DNA of 64,000 bases from Gemmata massiliana (GTDB lineage Bacteria; Planctomycetota; Planctomycetia; Gemmatales; Gemmataceae), in the NCBI GenBank assembly GCA_000531095.1, contig HG799468.1, positions 380,114-444,113 on the forward strand, given 5' to 3'. Below, one piece after another: positions 1 to 9,286 of this stretch. The notes beneath the pieces were generated by a model. That model had not been told where the DNA came from. It saw nothing but the letters and a program-made list of their open reading frames with translations, and searched no databases. A program made the translations under genes and the position numbers. Every line of letters starts with the position of its first letter. The first letter of the stretch is position 1.

Positions 1-645
1 GCCCGCGTCGTCGAGGCGATGGTCACGACCGAGACGCTGTTCTTCCGCGACCGCGAGCCGTTCGAGAGCATCCGGACGACGGTCCTCCCGGACCTGATCC
101 GGCGCCGGGCCGACGAGCGCCAGTTGAACGTGTGGTCGGCCGCGTGCTCGACCGGGCAGGAGCCGTACAGCTTCGTGATGCTGGTCCGCCAGCACTTCCC
201 GGAACTGGCCGATTGGAAAATCAATGTCCTGGCGACCGATTTGTCCGAGGAAGTTCTCGCGAAGGCGCGGGCGGGGCGGTACAACCAGGTCGAGATCAAC
301 CGCGGGCTACCGGCCCCGCTCCTTGTGCGGTACTTCAAACAGACCGGAACGACGTGGCAACTGGCCGACGACGTGCGCCAAAGGGTCGAGTTCCGCGCGA
401 TGAACCTGACCAAACCGTGGCCGGCGCTCCCGCGAATGGACCTCGTGTTCCTGCGGAACGTGATGATCTACTTCGACTTGGACACGAAGAAAGCCATCCT
501 CCAGCGCGTGGCCCGTGTCCTGCGCCCGGACGGTTACCTGCTCCTGGGCGGGGCCGAAACGACCCTCAACCTCGACACGTCGTTCCAGCGCGCCGAGAGC
601 ATCAAGGGCGGATTCCACCAATTCGCGAAACAGGTGTCGCGGTGA
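1..645 (+). CDS. cheR: CheR-type chemotaxis protein methyltransferase (5' end outside window)
   Basis: S-adenosylmethionine-dependent methyltransferase that methylates glutamates of chemoreceptors. The frame is open from the first base, so the N-terminus lies outside the window; the ATG at 19 is internal to the family fold. Visible motifs are the TTETLFFRD segment, the SAM-binding segment NVWSAACSTGQEPYS, the FLRNVMIYFD core, and the C-terminal LLLGGAET segment. These match the catalytic domain of CheR. The stop overlaps the GTG start of the next gene by four bases, so the two are translationally coupled and probably part of a chemotaxis operon extending to the left. Family assignment is firm; which receptor it serves cannot be seen. 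Confidence 0.9.
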   Translation, partial: ARVVEAMVTTETLFFRDREPFESIRTTVLPDLIRRRADERQLNVWSAACSTGQEPYSFVMLVRQHFPELADWKINVLATDLSEEVLAKARAGRYNQVEINRGLPAPLLVRYFKQTGTTWQLADDVRQRVEFRAMNLTKPWPALPRMDLVFLRNVMIYFDLDTKKAILQRVARVLRPDGYLLLGGAETTLNLDTSFQRAESIKGGFHQFAKQVSR

Positions 646-1103
646 ATACGTCGGACGAACTGGTCGCGACTCTCCATGAAGCCGTTACGGGCGCTCTCCG
701 CGCACTGGGCGACATTGAAGTTTCGGTGCGCGAGGCCCGAAACACATTCGCACTCGAAGGGTTCGCGGACGTATCCGCGGTCCTGAAAGTGACGACGCAA
801 GCCGGCGAGGGGTATTTCGTACTCAGTGTGACCGAAGCCATCGCGACCGCGCTCGCAAAGTTGGTCTTAGCCGGAGTTGTGTCCGAACCGAACACGGGAA
901 TGGTGCGCGACTGCCTCGGTGAGATCGTGAACGTCGTCGCAGGTCAGGCAAAAACGCTTCTTTTTGGTACCCCCATCCACTTCGTACTCGGCACCCCGAC
1001 TGTTGTGACCGGCACCCCAACGCTCGCGCCTCCCGAGCGCGTGTTCGTCACTTTCGCCAGCGACTTCGGCGAATTCGTGCTCCACGTCCGCCTACCGGCG
1101 TAG
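642..1103 (+). CDS. cheX: CheX/CheC-like chemotaxis phosphatase
   Basis: 153-aa protein of the CheC/CheX/FliY fold, expected to dephosphorylate CheY-P. The signature GEIVNVVAGQAK carries the Glu and Asn that CheX uses for catalysis (E-x2-N), followed by an IHFVLGTP segment with the expected proline. The GTG start at 642 overlaps the cheR stop (GTGA), and no better start lies downstream. A longer frame reading upstream through cheR is only a shadow. The neighbouring methyltransferase supports a role in chemotaxis adaptation or signal termination. It has a single signature motif, as in CheX, so I prefer CheX over CheC; the exact class would need a profile search. Confidence 0.78.
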   Translation: MNTSDELVATLHEAVTGALRALGDIEVSVREARNTFALEGFADVSAVLKVTTQAGEGYFVLSVTEAIATALAKLVLAGVVSEPNTGMVRDCLGEIVNVVAGQAKTLLFGTPIHFVLGTPTVVTGTPTLAPPERVFVTFASDFGEFVLHVRLPA

Positions 1104-1139
1104 CCGAGCCTCGTCTCAAAAAGCGCACCACTGATGAAC

Positions 1140-1370
1140 TCAATCGAACCGCGAGTTCGGGCGCCTGGAGCGAATTCGGGGCCGAAACGCCGGCGCGAAG
1201 ATCGTACCGAGGACCAAGCCCCCGACGACCAACACTGCCAGAGTTAAACCAGCGGCGATCCCGCGCGAGATGAGCCCCAAACCGGCCGTGGCAAGTACCG
1301 CCAGCGCCACGACGGTAACGAAGGTACTCGCCAGGATTAGGCCGAACAGACCACGCACGTCCGATCGCAT
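1140..1370 (-). CDS. small two-helix membrane protein, unknown
   Basis: 76 aa. Two hydrophobic stretches are visible (about residues 8-30 and 38-62), separated by a short Arg-containing turn, followed by a basic tail rich in Arg and Pro. This is the layout of a small inner-membrane protein. No Shine-Dalgarno sequence is obvious before the ATG, and the gene stands alone between the chemotaxis pair and a small reverse-strand frame. I do not recognise a family. It could be a chance frame in G+C-rich DNA, but hydrophobicity clustered into two clean helices with a basic cytoplasmic end argues for a real protein. Confidence 0.45.
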   Translation of the reverse strand: MRSDVRGLFGLILASTFVTVVALAVLATAGLGLISRGIAAGLTLAVLVVGGLVLGTIFAPAFRPRIRSRRPNSRFD

Positions 1371-1443
1371 GAGGAGTTCCCGTCCGCGTGAGGGGTCCGT
1401 CCGGGTTAGAGAGGCCGCGACAACGGTCCCGAGTTCGCGTCCC

Positions 1444-1623
1444 CTACTTCACTTCGCAACTCGGGGATGTTCCTTGCACCAAATCTTTGATAACCTCACC
1501 CAACGAACGGGCGCCGACCCGACGGGCCTTCTTGTACAATTCTGGTAGCCGCGTGTAAGCGCTGAGGCGCAGCACGGTACGGTCGAGAAGCCAGTCGGGA
1601 ATGATGTTTCCGGTTCCCACCAC
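1444..1623 (-). CDS. possible small gene or gene remnant, 59 aa
   Basis: Reverse-strand frame starting at tandem GTG codons and ending in TAG. The product has ordinary protein character (segments DWLLDRTVLRLSAYTRLPEL and GARSLGEVIKDLVQ, probably helical), unlike the Arg/Pro-rich translations typical of shadow frames here. A TGA lies just upstream, so the 5' side cannot be extended in frame. It may be a genuine small protein or the 3' end of a decayed gene. No ribosome binding site is convincing and no family is recognised. Confidence 0.3.
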   Translation of the reverse strand: MVGTGNIIPDWLLDRTVLRLSAYTRLPELYKKARRVGARSLGEVIKDLVQGTSPSCEVK

Positions 1624-1684
1624 AACACGGTCTCATCCGTACCTTATCTCCCACTTAAGGACGCGAGCGCTCTGAGACCGCGTC

Positions 1685-1720
1685 TCCTCGTCCGGCGCCG
1701 GCCCAAAGGCGCCACGAGGA
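1685..1720. repeat. stem-loop upstream of the PQQ-propeller gene
   Basis: Arms TCCTCG-tcc-GGCGCC (1685-1699) and GGCGCC-a-CGAGGA (1708-1720) can pair with an 8-nt loop. A second pair, CGGTCTCA and TGAGACCG, brackets 1628-1680. There is no T-run, so this is not a classic terminator. It lies in the leader of the gene at 1757 and might be an mRNA structure or a bidirectional stop signal. Confidence 0.4.
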
Positions 1721-1756
1721 CCAGTGACGACTACCTGCCACACGTGAGGAGTAACG

Positions 1757-4075
1757 ATGTCCCTCTCGCGAAACCTACCTCTCTTTCTGCTCTCGCTCGC
1801 ATTTGTTACGACCGACTCCTCGGCGCGGGCCGCGGACTGGATTCACTGGCGCGGGCCGGAACAGAACGGGTTCTCGCGCGAGAAAAACCTCCCCGGCGAG
1901 TTCAACCCGGCGAATAAGGCCCAGGGGAACGTCGTTTGGACCGCGCCTTACGGCGGGCGCTGTGCGCCGCTGGTGATGGACGGCCGCGTGTACGTTCTCC
2001 AGGGGACCGGAAGCGGCCTGGAAGAAGCCGAGCAGATGGTCTGCGTGAACGAGAAGACCGGCAAACTACTCTGGACCTACCGCGTCAACGTTTTCCACAC
2101 CGACATCGTGTCCACGCGGCTCGCCTGGGCACCGCTCACCGGCGACCCGGCCACCGGACACGTCTATGCTCAGACGACCGGCGGGCTTTTGCTCTGTATC
2201 GATAAGGCCGGCAAACTCGTCTGGCAGCGTAGCCTGACCGAAGAATACGGTCGGGCCAGTGGTTACGGCGGGCGCATCCCGGCCCCGATCTTCGATAGCG
2301 GCCTCGTCATCGTTGGGATGATTAGCTCCAGTTGGGGCGACTTCGCACGCGGTACCAATCGGTTCGTCGCACTCGACGGCAAAACCGGGCAAGTGGTGTG
2401 GTGGTTCGATGCGGGGTTCCCCAGCAAGGAAACGTACTGCTCTCACCCCATCGTTGCCGTTCTGAACGGTCAGCGCGTCCTCCTGAGCGGGGGCGGTGAC
2501 GGTTACCTACACGCATTCAAGGTGCGAACCGGCGAGCGCGTCTGGAGTTATCAGTACTGTGCCGGGGCAACGAACCCGGCCCCAATGGTAGATGGCAACC
2601 TTATTTACGCCGTCCACGGCGATGAGAACCCGGAAGGCGGCCCCTACGGTCGCATCATCTGCCTGGACGCCTCGAAGCTCGATAAGACTGGCAAGCCGAC
2701 GCTCGTGTGGGAGTTCCGGAAGTCCGTGCGGTTCGGCCTCGCGTCCCCCGCACTGGCGGAGGGCCGGTTGTACGCCCCGGACGATGTCGGCGACCTACAC
2801 TGTTTTAACGCGAAAACCGGCAAACCGCTGTGGAAGTATCGCTACGCGAACGAGGTTCGCGGCTCACCTCTCATCGCCGACGGGAAGATCTACATCAACG
2901 ACGTTCAGCGCCGGATGCACATCATTACGCTCAAGGGTAATGAGAAGCCCGACGCGCTGGATACATTCGAGTATCAGTTCAAGGAACCCAAGGGGATCTA
3001 CTCCGAAACCAACGGCACCCCGATTGCGGTAAACGGACACGTCTACTTCGTTTCGGCCGCGAGTCTCTGGTGCCTCGGCCTGCCGGACGCCAAGCCGGAA
3101 CCCGCGAAGTACACGCCGATGCCCGAGGAAACGCCCTTCAAGGAGAACGCGATCGCGGGAGCGCGCCTGTTCCCGGCCGATGTGGTGCTGAAGCCGGGCG
3201 AGAAGGTGCAGTTCCAGGTGGTGTTCGTGGATGCGAACGGTCGCGAGGTGAAAGACAACCGCCCGTCCCCCGCGGCCGTGTGGTCGCTCCCGCTCCCGGC
3301 CAAGACACCCACGGGCGCCCAACCGCCCGCACTCCAGGGCACCGTCGCGAACGGCGAGTTGACTGTTGCCCCGGTGCCGTCCCAACAGGGGCATGTTGAG
3401 TTCGATAGCGGCGGGATCAAGGCCCGCGCCCGCGTTCGAGTTGCGGCGCTGGTTCCCTGGAAACAGGACTTCGAGAAAGCCCCCGCGGGTTCGTCCCCGG
3501 GCGGATGGGTGAACGCTAACGGCAAGTTCACCGTTGTGAAGCTCCCGGACGGCAATCAAGCCCTGATGAAGAACAACAACGACCCGCGCCCGCCACTCGC
3601 CAAAGCGAACGCCTTCATCACCATGCCGGACGCCGCGAACTACACGATTCAGGCCGATCTCATGGGGACGCAGGTGCGCGGGGGCATGGGCGACTTCGGG
3701 CTGATTAACTCCCGCTACACGCTCGTTCTTGACGGGAAGACCGACCCGGACAGCAAGAAGCGCCAGCTCCGACTGGTATCCTGGGAAGCCCGGCCGCGGA
3801 TCACGCGCGTCGAGGACTTCGACTGGCAGCCCGACGTGTGGTATACTGCGAAACTCACGATCGAGCACAAGGAAAAGACGGCGATCATTCGCGGGAAGGT
3901 GTGGAAGAAGGGCGATCCGGAACCGGAGGCCTGGACCGTCGAACTCGAAGACCCCAGCCCGAACCGGGTGGGCGCTGCCGGACTGTATGGGTACGTGACG
4001 AACAGCACCGCCGTCGAGACCGGGGCCAACTGCTACTACGACAACATCGTGATTACCCCCAACGCCAAGAAGTGA
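1757..4075 (+). CDS. secreted PQQ-like beta-propeller protein with C-terminal LamG/DUF1080-like domain
   Basis: 772 aa with an N-terminal signal peptide (about 26 residues, ending ARA-A). The first ~440 residues are quinoprotein-type propeller repeats, recognised by recurring 'D..TGK.LW' units such as NEKTGKLLWTY and NAKTGKPLWKY, beginning with the WIHWRGPEQNGFSREK segment common in planctomycete proteins. The C-terminal ~200 residues (from WKQDFEKAP) resemble a concanavalin-type DUF1080/LamG fold. The start has a good ribosome site (GAGGAG, 7 nt before ATG). True PQQ dehydrogenase residues are not evident, so this is probably a binding or scaffold protein and not an enzyme. A second propeller gene follows after 37 nt, likely in the same transcript. 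Confidence 0.85.
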   Translation: MSLSRNLPLFLLSLAFVTTDSSARAADWIHWRGPEQNGFSREKNLPGEFNPANKAQGNVVWTAPYGGRCAPLVMDGRVYVLQGTGSGLEEAEQMVCVNEKTGKLLWTYRVNVFHTDIVSTRLAWAPLTGDPATGHVYAQTTGGLLLCIDKAGKLVWQRSLTEEYGRASGYGGRIPAPIFDSGLVIVGMISSSWGDFARGTNRFVALDGKTGQVVWWFDAGFPSKETYCSHPIVAVLNGQRVLLSGGGDGYLHAFKVRTGERVWSYQYCAGATNPAPMVDGNLIYAVHGDENPEGGPYGRIICLDASKLDKTGKPTLVWEFRKSVRFGLASPALAEGRLYAPDDVGDLHCFNAKTGKPLWKYRYANEVRGSPLIADGKIYINDVQRRMHIITLKGNEKPDALDTFEYQFKEPKGIYSETNGTPIAVNGHVYFVSAASLWCLGLPDAKPEPAKYTPMPEETPFKENAIAGARLFPADVVLKPGEKVQFQVVFVDANGREVKDNRPSPAAVWSLPLPAKTPTGAQPPALQGTVANGELTVAPVPSQQGHVEFDSGGIKARARVRVAALVPWKQDFEKAPAGSSPGGWVNANGKFTVVKLPDGNQALMKNNNDPRPPLAKANAFITMPDAANYTIQADLMGTQVRGGMGDFGLINSRYTLVLDGKTDPDSKKRQLRLVSWEARPRITRVEDFDWQPDVWYTAKLTIEHKEKTAIIRGKVWKKGDPEPEAWTVELEDPSPNRVGAAGLYGYVTNSTAVETGANCYYDNIVITPNAKK

Positions 4076-4112
4076 CCCGATCAAACTCACACTCCGACCT
4101 CAGGAGCGAAAA

Positions 4113-5867
4113 ATGATGCACGTTCTCCGATCGAGTCCGCCCCGGTTCGCCGCTCTTGTCGCCCTGGCCGCGGGCGTCCTCGCTCTGACCGTTGGGGGCA
4201 CGGGCGAAGCGTGTCCCCCGAACCCGCACCAGTCGGTGAGCACCTTCGTGGCGGGCGATCCCCCCACGAGCGGTAAGAGCGCTGTGGCCATGTTCGGCGG
4301 GACCGTGGCCCGCAACATGGTGAACCTCACCGACAAGAACATCCCCGGGAAGTTCGAGGCCGAAGACAAAGAAGTGCTCTTGTGGAAGGCCGACCTCGGA
4401 TCGAAGGCCTACGGCGGGCCGACCGTGGCCGGCGGGCGCATTTACGTCGGGACCAACAACCAGCGCCCGCGGAACGACCGGGACGTCCACCGTGCAAAAG
4501 ACGGGGCGATCGAACCGGTCGATAAGGGCGTGTTGATGTGCTTCGACGAGAAGACCGGGAAGTTCCTCTGGCAGGCGGTCCACGACAAACTGGAATCCGG
4601 GCGCGTGAACGACTGGCCCGAAGAAGGGGTCTGCGCCACGCCGACGGTCGAGGGCGACCGCGTGTACTACGTCAGCAACCGCTGCACCGTGATGTGCCTG
4701 GACGCCAACGGGTTCGCGGACGGGAACCAGGGGTTCCAGGGCGAGAAGTACAAGGAGAAGACCGACGCCGACATCGTCTGGCAGTACGACATGATGAAGG
4801 AACTCAACGTGTTCCCGCACAACATGTCGGCCGGGTGCCCGCTTATCATCGGTGACATCCTCTTCGTTCACACCGCCAACGGCGTGGACGACGGGCACTT
4901 GAACCTGCCCAGCCCGAACGCCCCGAGCTTCATCGCGCTCGACAAGAAGACCGGCAAGCTCCTGTGGAAGAACAGTCTGCCGGGTAAGAACATCATGCAC
5001 GGCCAGTGGTCGAACCCGGCATTCGCCGAGATCGACGGCGTCAAACAGGTGATCTTCCCCGGCGGCGACGGATGGATTTACAGCTTCGTCCCCGAGACCG
5101 GCGAGCTGATCTGGAAGTTCGACGGGAACCCGAAGGACTCGGTGTACGAACTCGGGGGAACCGGCACCCGGAGCGACTACATCGGCACGCCGGTCATTTA
5201 CGACAACAAGATCTACATCGGCCTGGGCCAGGACCCGGAGCACAGCACGGGGATCTCGCACCTCTTCTGCATCGCCCCGAAGAAGGACAAGAAGGGTGAC
5301 ATCTCGGGGGTGCTGGAAATGCGGACCAAGGGGGCGGACGGCAAGGACGTCATCAGCGAGAAGCCGAACCCGAACTCGTGCGTCGTCTGGCACTTCGGCG
5401 GTGAAGAAACTCGCAAGTTCGCCCCCCGTGACTTCAAGTTCGGCCGCACGATGTCCACCGCGTGCATCGTGGACGACATCCTGTACATGTCCGAGTTGGC
5501 CGGTCAGATCCACTGCATGAACGCGAAGACCGGGGAGCACTACTGGAAGTACGACACCAAGGCGTCGATTTGGGGCTCGGCCTACTACGTCGACGAGAAG
5601 GTGTACCTCGCCACCGACGCCGGCGACCTGTTCGTGTTCAAGCACGAAAAGAAGCCGGCGAAAATCGACGAGTTGGAGGGCATCACGGCGACCGAACTCA
5701 AGGAAGCTCGCAAGCAAATCAAGGCGCGGCAAGCTCAAGTATCCGACAAATATCTGCTCGCCAAGATCGAACTCGATGCCCCGATCCGGTCGACCCCGAT
5801 CGTTTCCAGCGGTGTCCTGTACGTGATGACCGAGAAGACGCTGTACGCATACAAGGCAAAGAAGTAA
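4113..5867 (+). CDS. secreted PQQ-like beta-propeller repeat protein
   Basis: 584 aa, with a signal peptide of about 33 residues ending near GEAC and a Cys close to the mature end. Propeller blades carry the repeated DEKTGKFLW, DKKTGKLLW, VPETGELIW and NAKTGEHYW units, about one per 45-60 residues, consistent with an eight-bladed quinoprotein-like or BamB-like fold. The start is either of two adjacent ATGs, preceded by AGGAG. It follows the other propeller gene by 37 nt, so co-transcription is likely, and a strong hairpin lies 20 nt after the stop. Substrate or partner is unknown; the tandem arrangement suggests paired periplasmic proteins. Confidence 0.85.
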   Translation: MMHVLRSSPPRFAALVALAAGVLALTVGGTGEACPPNPHQSVSTFVAGDPPTSGKSAVAMFGGTVARNMVNLTDKNIPGKFEAEDKEVLLWKADLGSKAYGGPTVAGGRIYVGTNNQRPRNDRDVHRAKDGAIEPVDKGVLMCFDEKTGKFLWQAVHDKLESGRVNDWPEEGVCATPTVEGDRVYYVSNRCTVMCLDANGFADGNQGFQGEKYKEKTDADIVWQYDMMKELNVFPHNMSAGCPLIIGDILFVHTANGVDDGHLNLPSPNAPSFIALDKKTGKLLWKNSLPGKNIMHGQWSNPAFAEIDGVKQVIFPGGDGWIYSFVPETGELIWKFDGNPKDSVYELGGTGTRSDYIGTPVIYDNKIYIGLGQDPEHSTGISHLFCIAPKKDKKGDISGVLEMRTKGADGKDVISEKPNPNSCVVWHFGGEETRKFAPRDFKFGRTMSTACIVDDILYMSELAGQIHCMNAKTGEHYWKYDTKASIWGSAYYVDEKVYLATDAGDLFVFKHEKKPAKIDELEGITATELKEARKQIKARQAQVSDKYLLAKIELDAPIRSTPIVSSGVLYVMTEKTLYAYKAKK

Positions 5868-5887
5868 CAGCGCCTGCTGTGTTCCCA

Positions 5888-5915
5888 CCGCCACGGGATA
5901 CATGTCCCGTGGCGG
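5888..5915 (+). terminator. probable intrinsic terminator of the propeller operon
   Basis: Perfect 11-bp stem CCGCCACGGGA / TCCCGTGGCGG with a 6-nt loop, 20 nt after the stop of the second propeller gene, followed by a weak T-containing tract (tactattt). Position and stem strength suit termination or mRNA 3'-end protection. Confidence 0.6.
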
Positions 5916-6087
5916 TACTATTTAACGAGCCTTTCTCACCTCTTTATCCGTTCCCAATCACCTTCCCCGCCCCTCGCGTTGAGCCGAAAACGAGTTCACC
6001 CGTTCGGGTGGGTTCGCCTTTCACCAATTCCGCACTCCGGGTATGACAATTCCCGCTGGGCCGAGTGACCTGGAGAGAGCGGGACAA

Positions 6088-6567
6088 ATGAGCGACGAAC
6101 TGCTGTGTTTCGAGGAATTGGACGTCGGTCGCGAGTGGGTGTCGCCGGAACGGGTCGTGAGCACCGAGGACATCGGCTGTTTTGCCGGACTGACTGGGGA
6201 CCGGAACCCGATTCACCTGGACCCGGAGTTCGCCCGCACCACGCCCTTCCGCCGGTGCATTGCGCACGGGCTACTCGGTCTCTCGCTGGCGGGCGGGCTG
6301 GCGGCGGGGTCACCGCCCGTGCGAACGGTCGCGTTCCTGGAACTCCGAGAGTGGCAGTTCCGCGCGCCGATTTACCCGGGTGATGCGATCCGGGTGACCA
6401 GTCGCGTGTTGGAGAAGCAGCCCCAGGGCCGGGGCCGCCGCGGAACAGTGGTGTGGCAGATCCGCGTGCTCAACCAAGACGACCGCGTGGTGCAGGAGGG
6501 CGTTACGGCGACCCTCGTTGAAACGGCACAAAAGATAGCGCGATCCCCGAATTCGGCCGCCGCCTGA
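6088..6567 (+). CDS. MaoC-like hot-dog-fold hydratase/dehydratase
   Basis: 159 aa from the chosen start. The MaoC core is present: FAGLTGDRNPIHLD supplies the conserved Asp/His hydratase dyad region, then FRRCIAHGLLG, and later ITSRVLE-type strands of the hot-dog fold. Expected substrates are enoyl-CoA thioesters ((R)-specific hydratase), but no acyl-CoA genes are adjacent, so the pathway is open. An in-frame ATG at 6043 would add 15 residues but has no ribosome site; the ATG at 6088 follows GGAGAG, and the DELLCFEELDVGREW start aligns better with the family. Confidence 0.82.
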   Translation: MSDELLCFEELDVGREWVSPERVVSTEDIGCFAGLTGDRNPIHLDPEFARTTPFRRCIAHGLLGLSLAGGLAAGSPPVRTVAFLELREWQFRAPIYPGDAIRVTSRVLEKQPQGRGRRGTVVWQIRVLNQDDRVVQEGVTATLVETAQKIARSPNSAAA

Positions 6568-6646
6568 CGGCGCCGCTCGCGCTTCGGTGGCACGAGCAGT
6601 CTTGGAATCGCCCCTTCTCGCCCAGCCAATCTTCACACCGTTCTGT

Positions 6647-9193
6647 TCACCGCCGCAGCGAGTACAGCACGACGGCGCTCGCGATACGAAGGGCGCTCTC
6701 CTTGTCGTGCCCGAGGCAGTCCGCGGACTTGTGCCCCTCGATCGCGCACCCGATATCGTACTTGCTGTAAACCGCGACCCATCGCCCATCAATCTTGATC
6801 CCCTCCAGAGCCACCGGGTAGGTCCGCAGCTCCTTTTCGGCCCCGGTCCCCTCAGCGTTCTCGCGCCGGCACCGAACGCTCCCAATATCGATCCCGGCTT
6901 GGGCCGCAATTCGGAAAAGAGGGTCGGTCGCGGGGATCGTTACGAGCTTCTGGTCCGGGAACATCTTCGCCATCGCTTCGCGGAACGACTGGTCGAACAC
7001 GCGCCACTGTTTGATGTCGTTGCACGCCGCGTCCGCGAGCAGCAGCCCGCCGGTTTGCAGGTTCGCCTTCACGTTGTCCAGTTCGTCGGAAGTGAACTGA
7101 ACCGGCTTGCGCCCATGCAGGTACATGAACTTGAACTTGGTCAGTTTGTCGTCTGACGGGGACAGCACTTCACTCGTCAGGGCCACGTCGAGTTTCGCGT
7201 GCTGGCCCAGGTACGACATCAGGTTCCGCAGCGCGTCGGACGCCGGGGGCTGCTGGGCGCTCGCGTCGCTGATGTACCGTAGTTGCAGCGCGCGGAACTT
7301 GCTCCGCGCGATCCCCGTGTTCTCGAGCGCCACCAGTTTCGTCTGCGTGAGCTTGGGCTTGGGCAGTTCCATCCCGGTCGCGTAGGCCAGGACGTTGCGC
7401 GCCAGGCAGAACGCCTTCTCCCCACGGTTCTTCGGGTCGCGCCCGTCCGCGGGCATGAACCGCCGCTCTTCCCAGTACCCGGCCAGCGGGCTGGGGCTGA
7501 AGATCGCGACCGTGCGGCACCCGCGGTCCAGGTACATCAGGTCCGGGAAGTCGCCGGGGCCGACCCCGGGGAACATTTGCCAGATCGCGTGCTCCGGGGG
7601 CACCCGTTTGAGCGTGCTCCCGGGGAACAGGCGCCCCACAAGGCGCTCGAACGACTTGGCGAACTCCTTGTCCCCGCAGCACGCCTCGGCCAGTAGGAAC
7701 CCGCCCTCCTCGACGTACCGTTTGAGGATCTGTTCAGGAACTTCAAGGGCCGTGTCGGTCGACGGCACGAACGGCATCGAACCGTGCCCGTTGAGATACA
7801 CGACCGGGGACTGCAACAGCAGCCCGACCTCGGAGTCGATCTTCGCCTGCGTCGAGAGATCCTGGAGGCGCATATCGTACACCTGCCACGACAGCGGGGC
7901 GCCGTCGAAGATCTCGCGCTGTGCGAACTCGACCAGATTGCGGCAGTCGTTGTGCTTGCGGTTCCAGTTCGGCACACCGGTGATCCCACCGTCGGGGTTG
8001 CGCTCGGTGAGGATCGCCTGATCGCCCTTACCGACCTCGCCCCGGATGTAGTTGCCCCACGCGAACTTGCTCACGAGTACCGGAGTGCGCCCCTTCGACA
8101 AATACAGCAGCGCGAACGAGGTCGTGATGATCGGGTAGTTACTGTCAATACTCCTTCGGGCACCAGCAGCCGAGTACGCGAACGAGCCGTCGGGTTGTTG
8201 AAGCTTGAGCAACTCGACGCAGCCCGCGCGGTACCAGTCCATGCGGCCGATGAACCGCTGCCCGGAGAGGCGCCCCAAGCGTTCGATGCCGTAATAGTTG
8301 TAGAAGTACGACTTCCCTTCCTCGAAGTTGAAGTTGGCTCCGACGTAGAACAAGCCCTTCGCGAGTTCGGTGTTGTCCGCGTAGATCCCGCACCGGGCCG
8401 CGACCCCGGTCGCGGGGTCCAGTTGCTGCTCGCTCTGGTCCAGTCCCATGTTGGCGATGAGCAACCCGCACGCCCCAGCCACGGTCATGGAGAAGCTCGC
8501 GTCGCGCTCGAGCGTGGTGTACTTCCAGAACCCGGACTTCGGGTTCAGTTTGTCCGGGTACTGCGTGCGCGTGTAATACTCCTGGATCTCCTTCCAGAGT
8601 TGGTCCTCGATCTTCACGCCCGCGGTCTTTGCGGCGTAAAGTCCGAGCAGCGCGTACTGCGAGTTGGAATTGTCCGAGATGTTGTTCCCGGGATAGCTCC
8701 ACCCCTGGAGCTTCCCCCCACTACGAAGTGCCTTTTCTTTGAGCCACTCCGCGTTCTGGGCGAGTTTGGGCAGATCTTTCTTGTCCCGCGACGCAAGCTG
8801 AGCTTCGGCCAGCGCCATCGTCTGAAGTGCAACGACGTAAGTCTTGGTCGGGGTGATCTTACGGAGGTAGTCGAGGCCGCCCTTCACGGTCGGATCATCG
8901 ACCTTCACACCGGAGTTGAGGAGCGCGAGCACAGCCAGTGAGGTGGCCCCACCGTCCATGTCAACAAGGTTCTTCAGAACGAGTGTTTCCCAGTTCCCGT
9001 TACTCTTCGCAGCTTCGGACTTGAGGAATGCGACACCACTATCGATGGACTTTTTCACCTTATCGACGAGTTCGACGTCCGAGTTCGCGCCCCGTGGTGG
9101 GGCGGGAGCGGGCTGTGCGACAGTGGGCGTGGGAGAAACGAGCAATAACCCGACACAGAGGGCAAGACCGGCGGCCAACAGCGAACGGGTCAT
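6647..9193 (-). CDS. DUF4159 protein with N-terminal prenyltransferase/squalene-cyclase-like repeats
   Basis: 848 aa, secreted (signal peptide about 27 residues ending TVAQ). Residues about 45-400 form alpha-alpha repeats like those of squalene cyclases and prenyltransferases (for example GGATSLAVLALLNSG and QQPDGSFAYSA). The C-terminal half contains a DUF4159 / glutamine-amidotransferase-like fold (YLNGHGSMPF, EEGGFLLAEACCG, and later LQTGGLLLADAACND); both DUF4159-type segments are visible. Cyclase catalytic Asp motifs are not apparent, so the repeat domain is probably binding or structural. This architecture is common in planctomycetes and its function is unknown. It is a single gene on the minus strand, facing the MaoC gene. 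Confidence 0.85.
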   Translation of the reverse strand: MTRSLLAAGLALCVGLLLVSPTPTVAQPAPAPPRGANSDVELVDKVKKSIDSGVAFLKSEAAKSNGNWETLVLKNLVDMDGGATSLAVLALLNSGVKVDDPTVKGGLDYLRKITPTKTYVVALQTMALAEAQLASRDKKDLPKLAQNAEWLKEKALRSGGKLQGWSYPGNNISDNSNSQYALLGLYAAKTAGVKIEDQLWKEIQEYYTRTQYPDKLNPKSGFWKYTTLERDASFSMTVAGACGLLIANMGLDQSEQQLDPATGVAARCGIYADNTELAKGLFYVGANFNFEEGKSYFYNYYGIERLGRLSGQRFIGRMDWYRAGCVELLKLQQPDGSFAYSAAGARRSIDSNYPIITTSFALLYLSKGRTPVLVSKFAWGNYIRGEVGKGDQAILTERNPDGGITGVPNWNRKHNDCRNLVEFAQREIFDGAPLSWQVYDMRLQDLSTQAKIDSEVGLLLQSPVVYLNGHGSMPFVPSTDTALEVPEQILKRYVEEGGFLLAEACCGDKEFAKSFERLVGRLFPGSTLKRVPPEHAIWQMFPGVGPGDFPDLMYLDRGCRTVAIFSPSPLAGYWEERRFMPADGRDPKNRGEKAFCLARNVLAYATGMELPKPKLTQTKLVALENTGIARSKFRALQLRYISDASAQQPPASDALRNLMSYLGQHAKLDVALTSEVLSPSDDKLTKFKFMYLHGRKPVQFTSDELDNVKANLQTGGLLLADAACNDIKQWRVFDQSFREAMAKMFPDQKLVTIPATDPLFRIAAQAGIDIGSVRCRRENAEGTGAEKELRTYPVALEGIKIDGRWVAVYSKYDIGCAIEGHKSADCLGHDKESALRIASAVVLYSLRR

Positions 9194-9286
9194 AGCGGAC
9201 TACCTCCGAGCACCAACCATCCCGCCCGCCGTATCACATTCTCAGTGAATCCAGAGGGCATGATCGTTTGGTGCCCCATTATACAC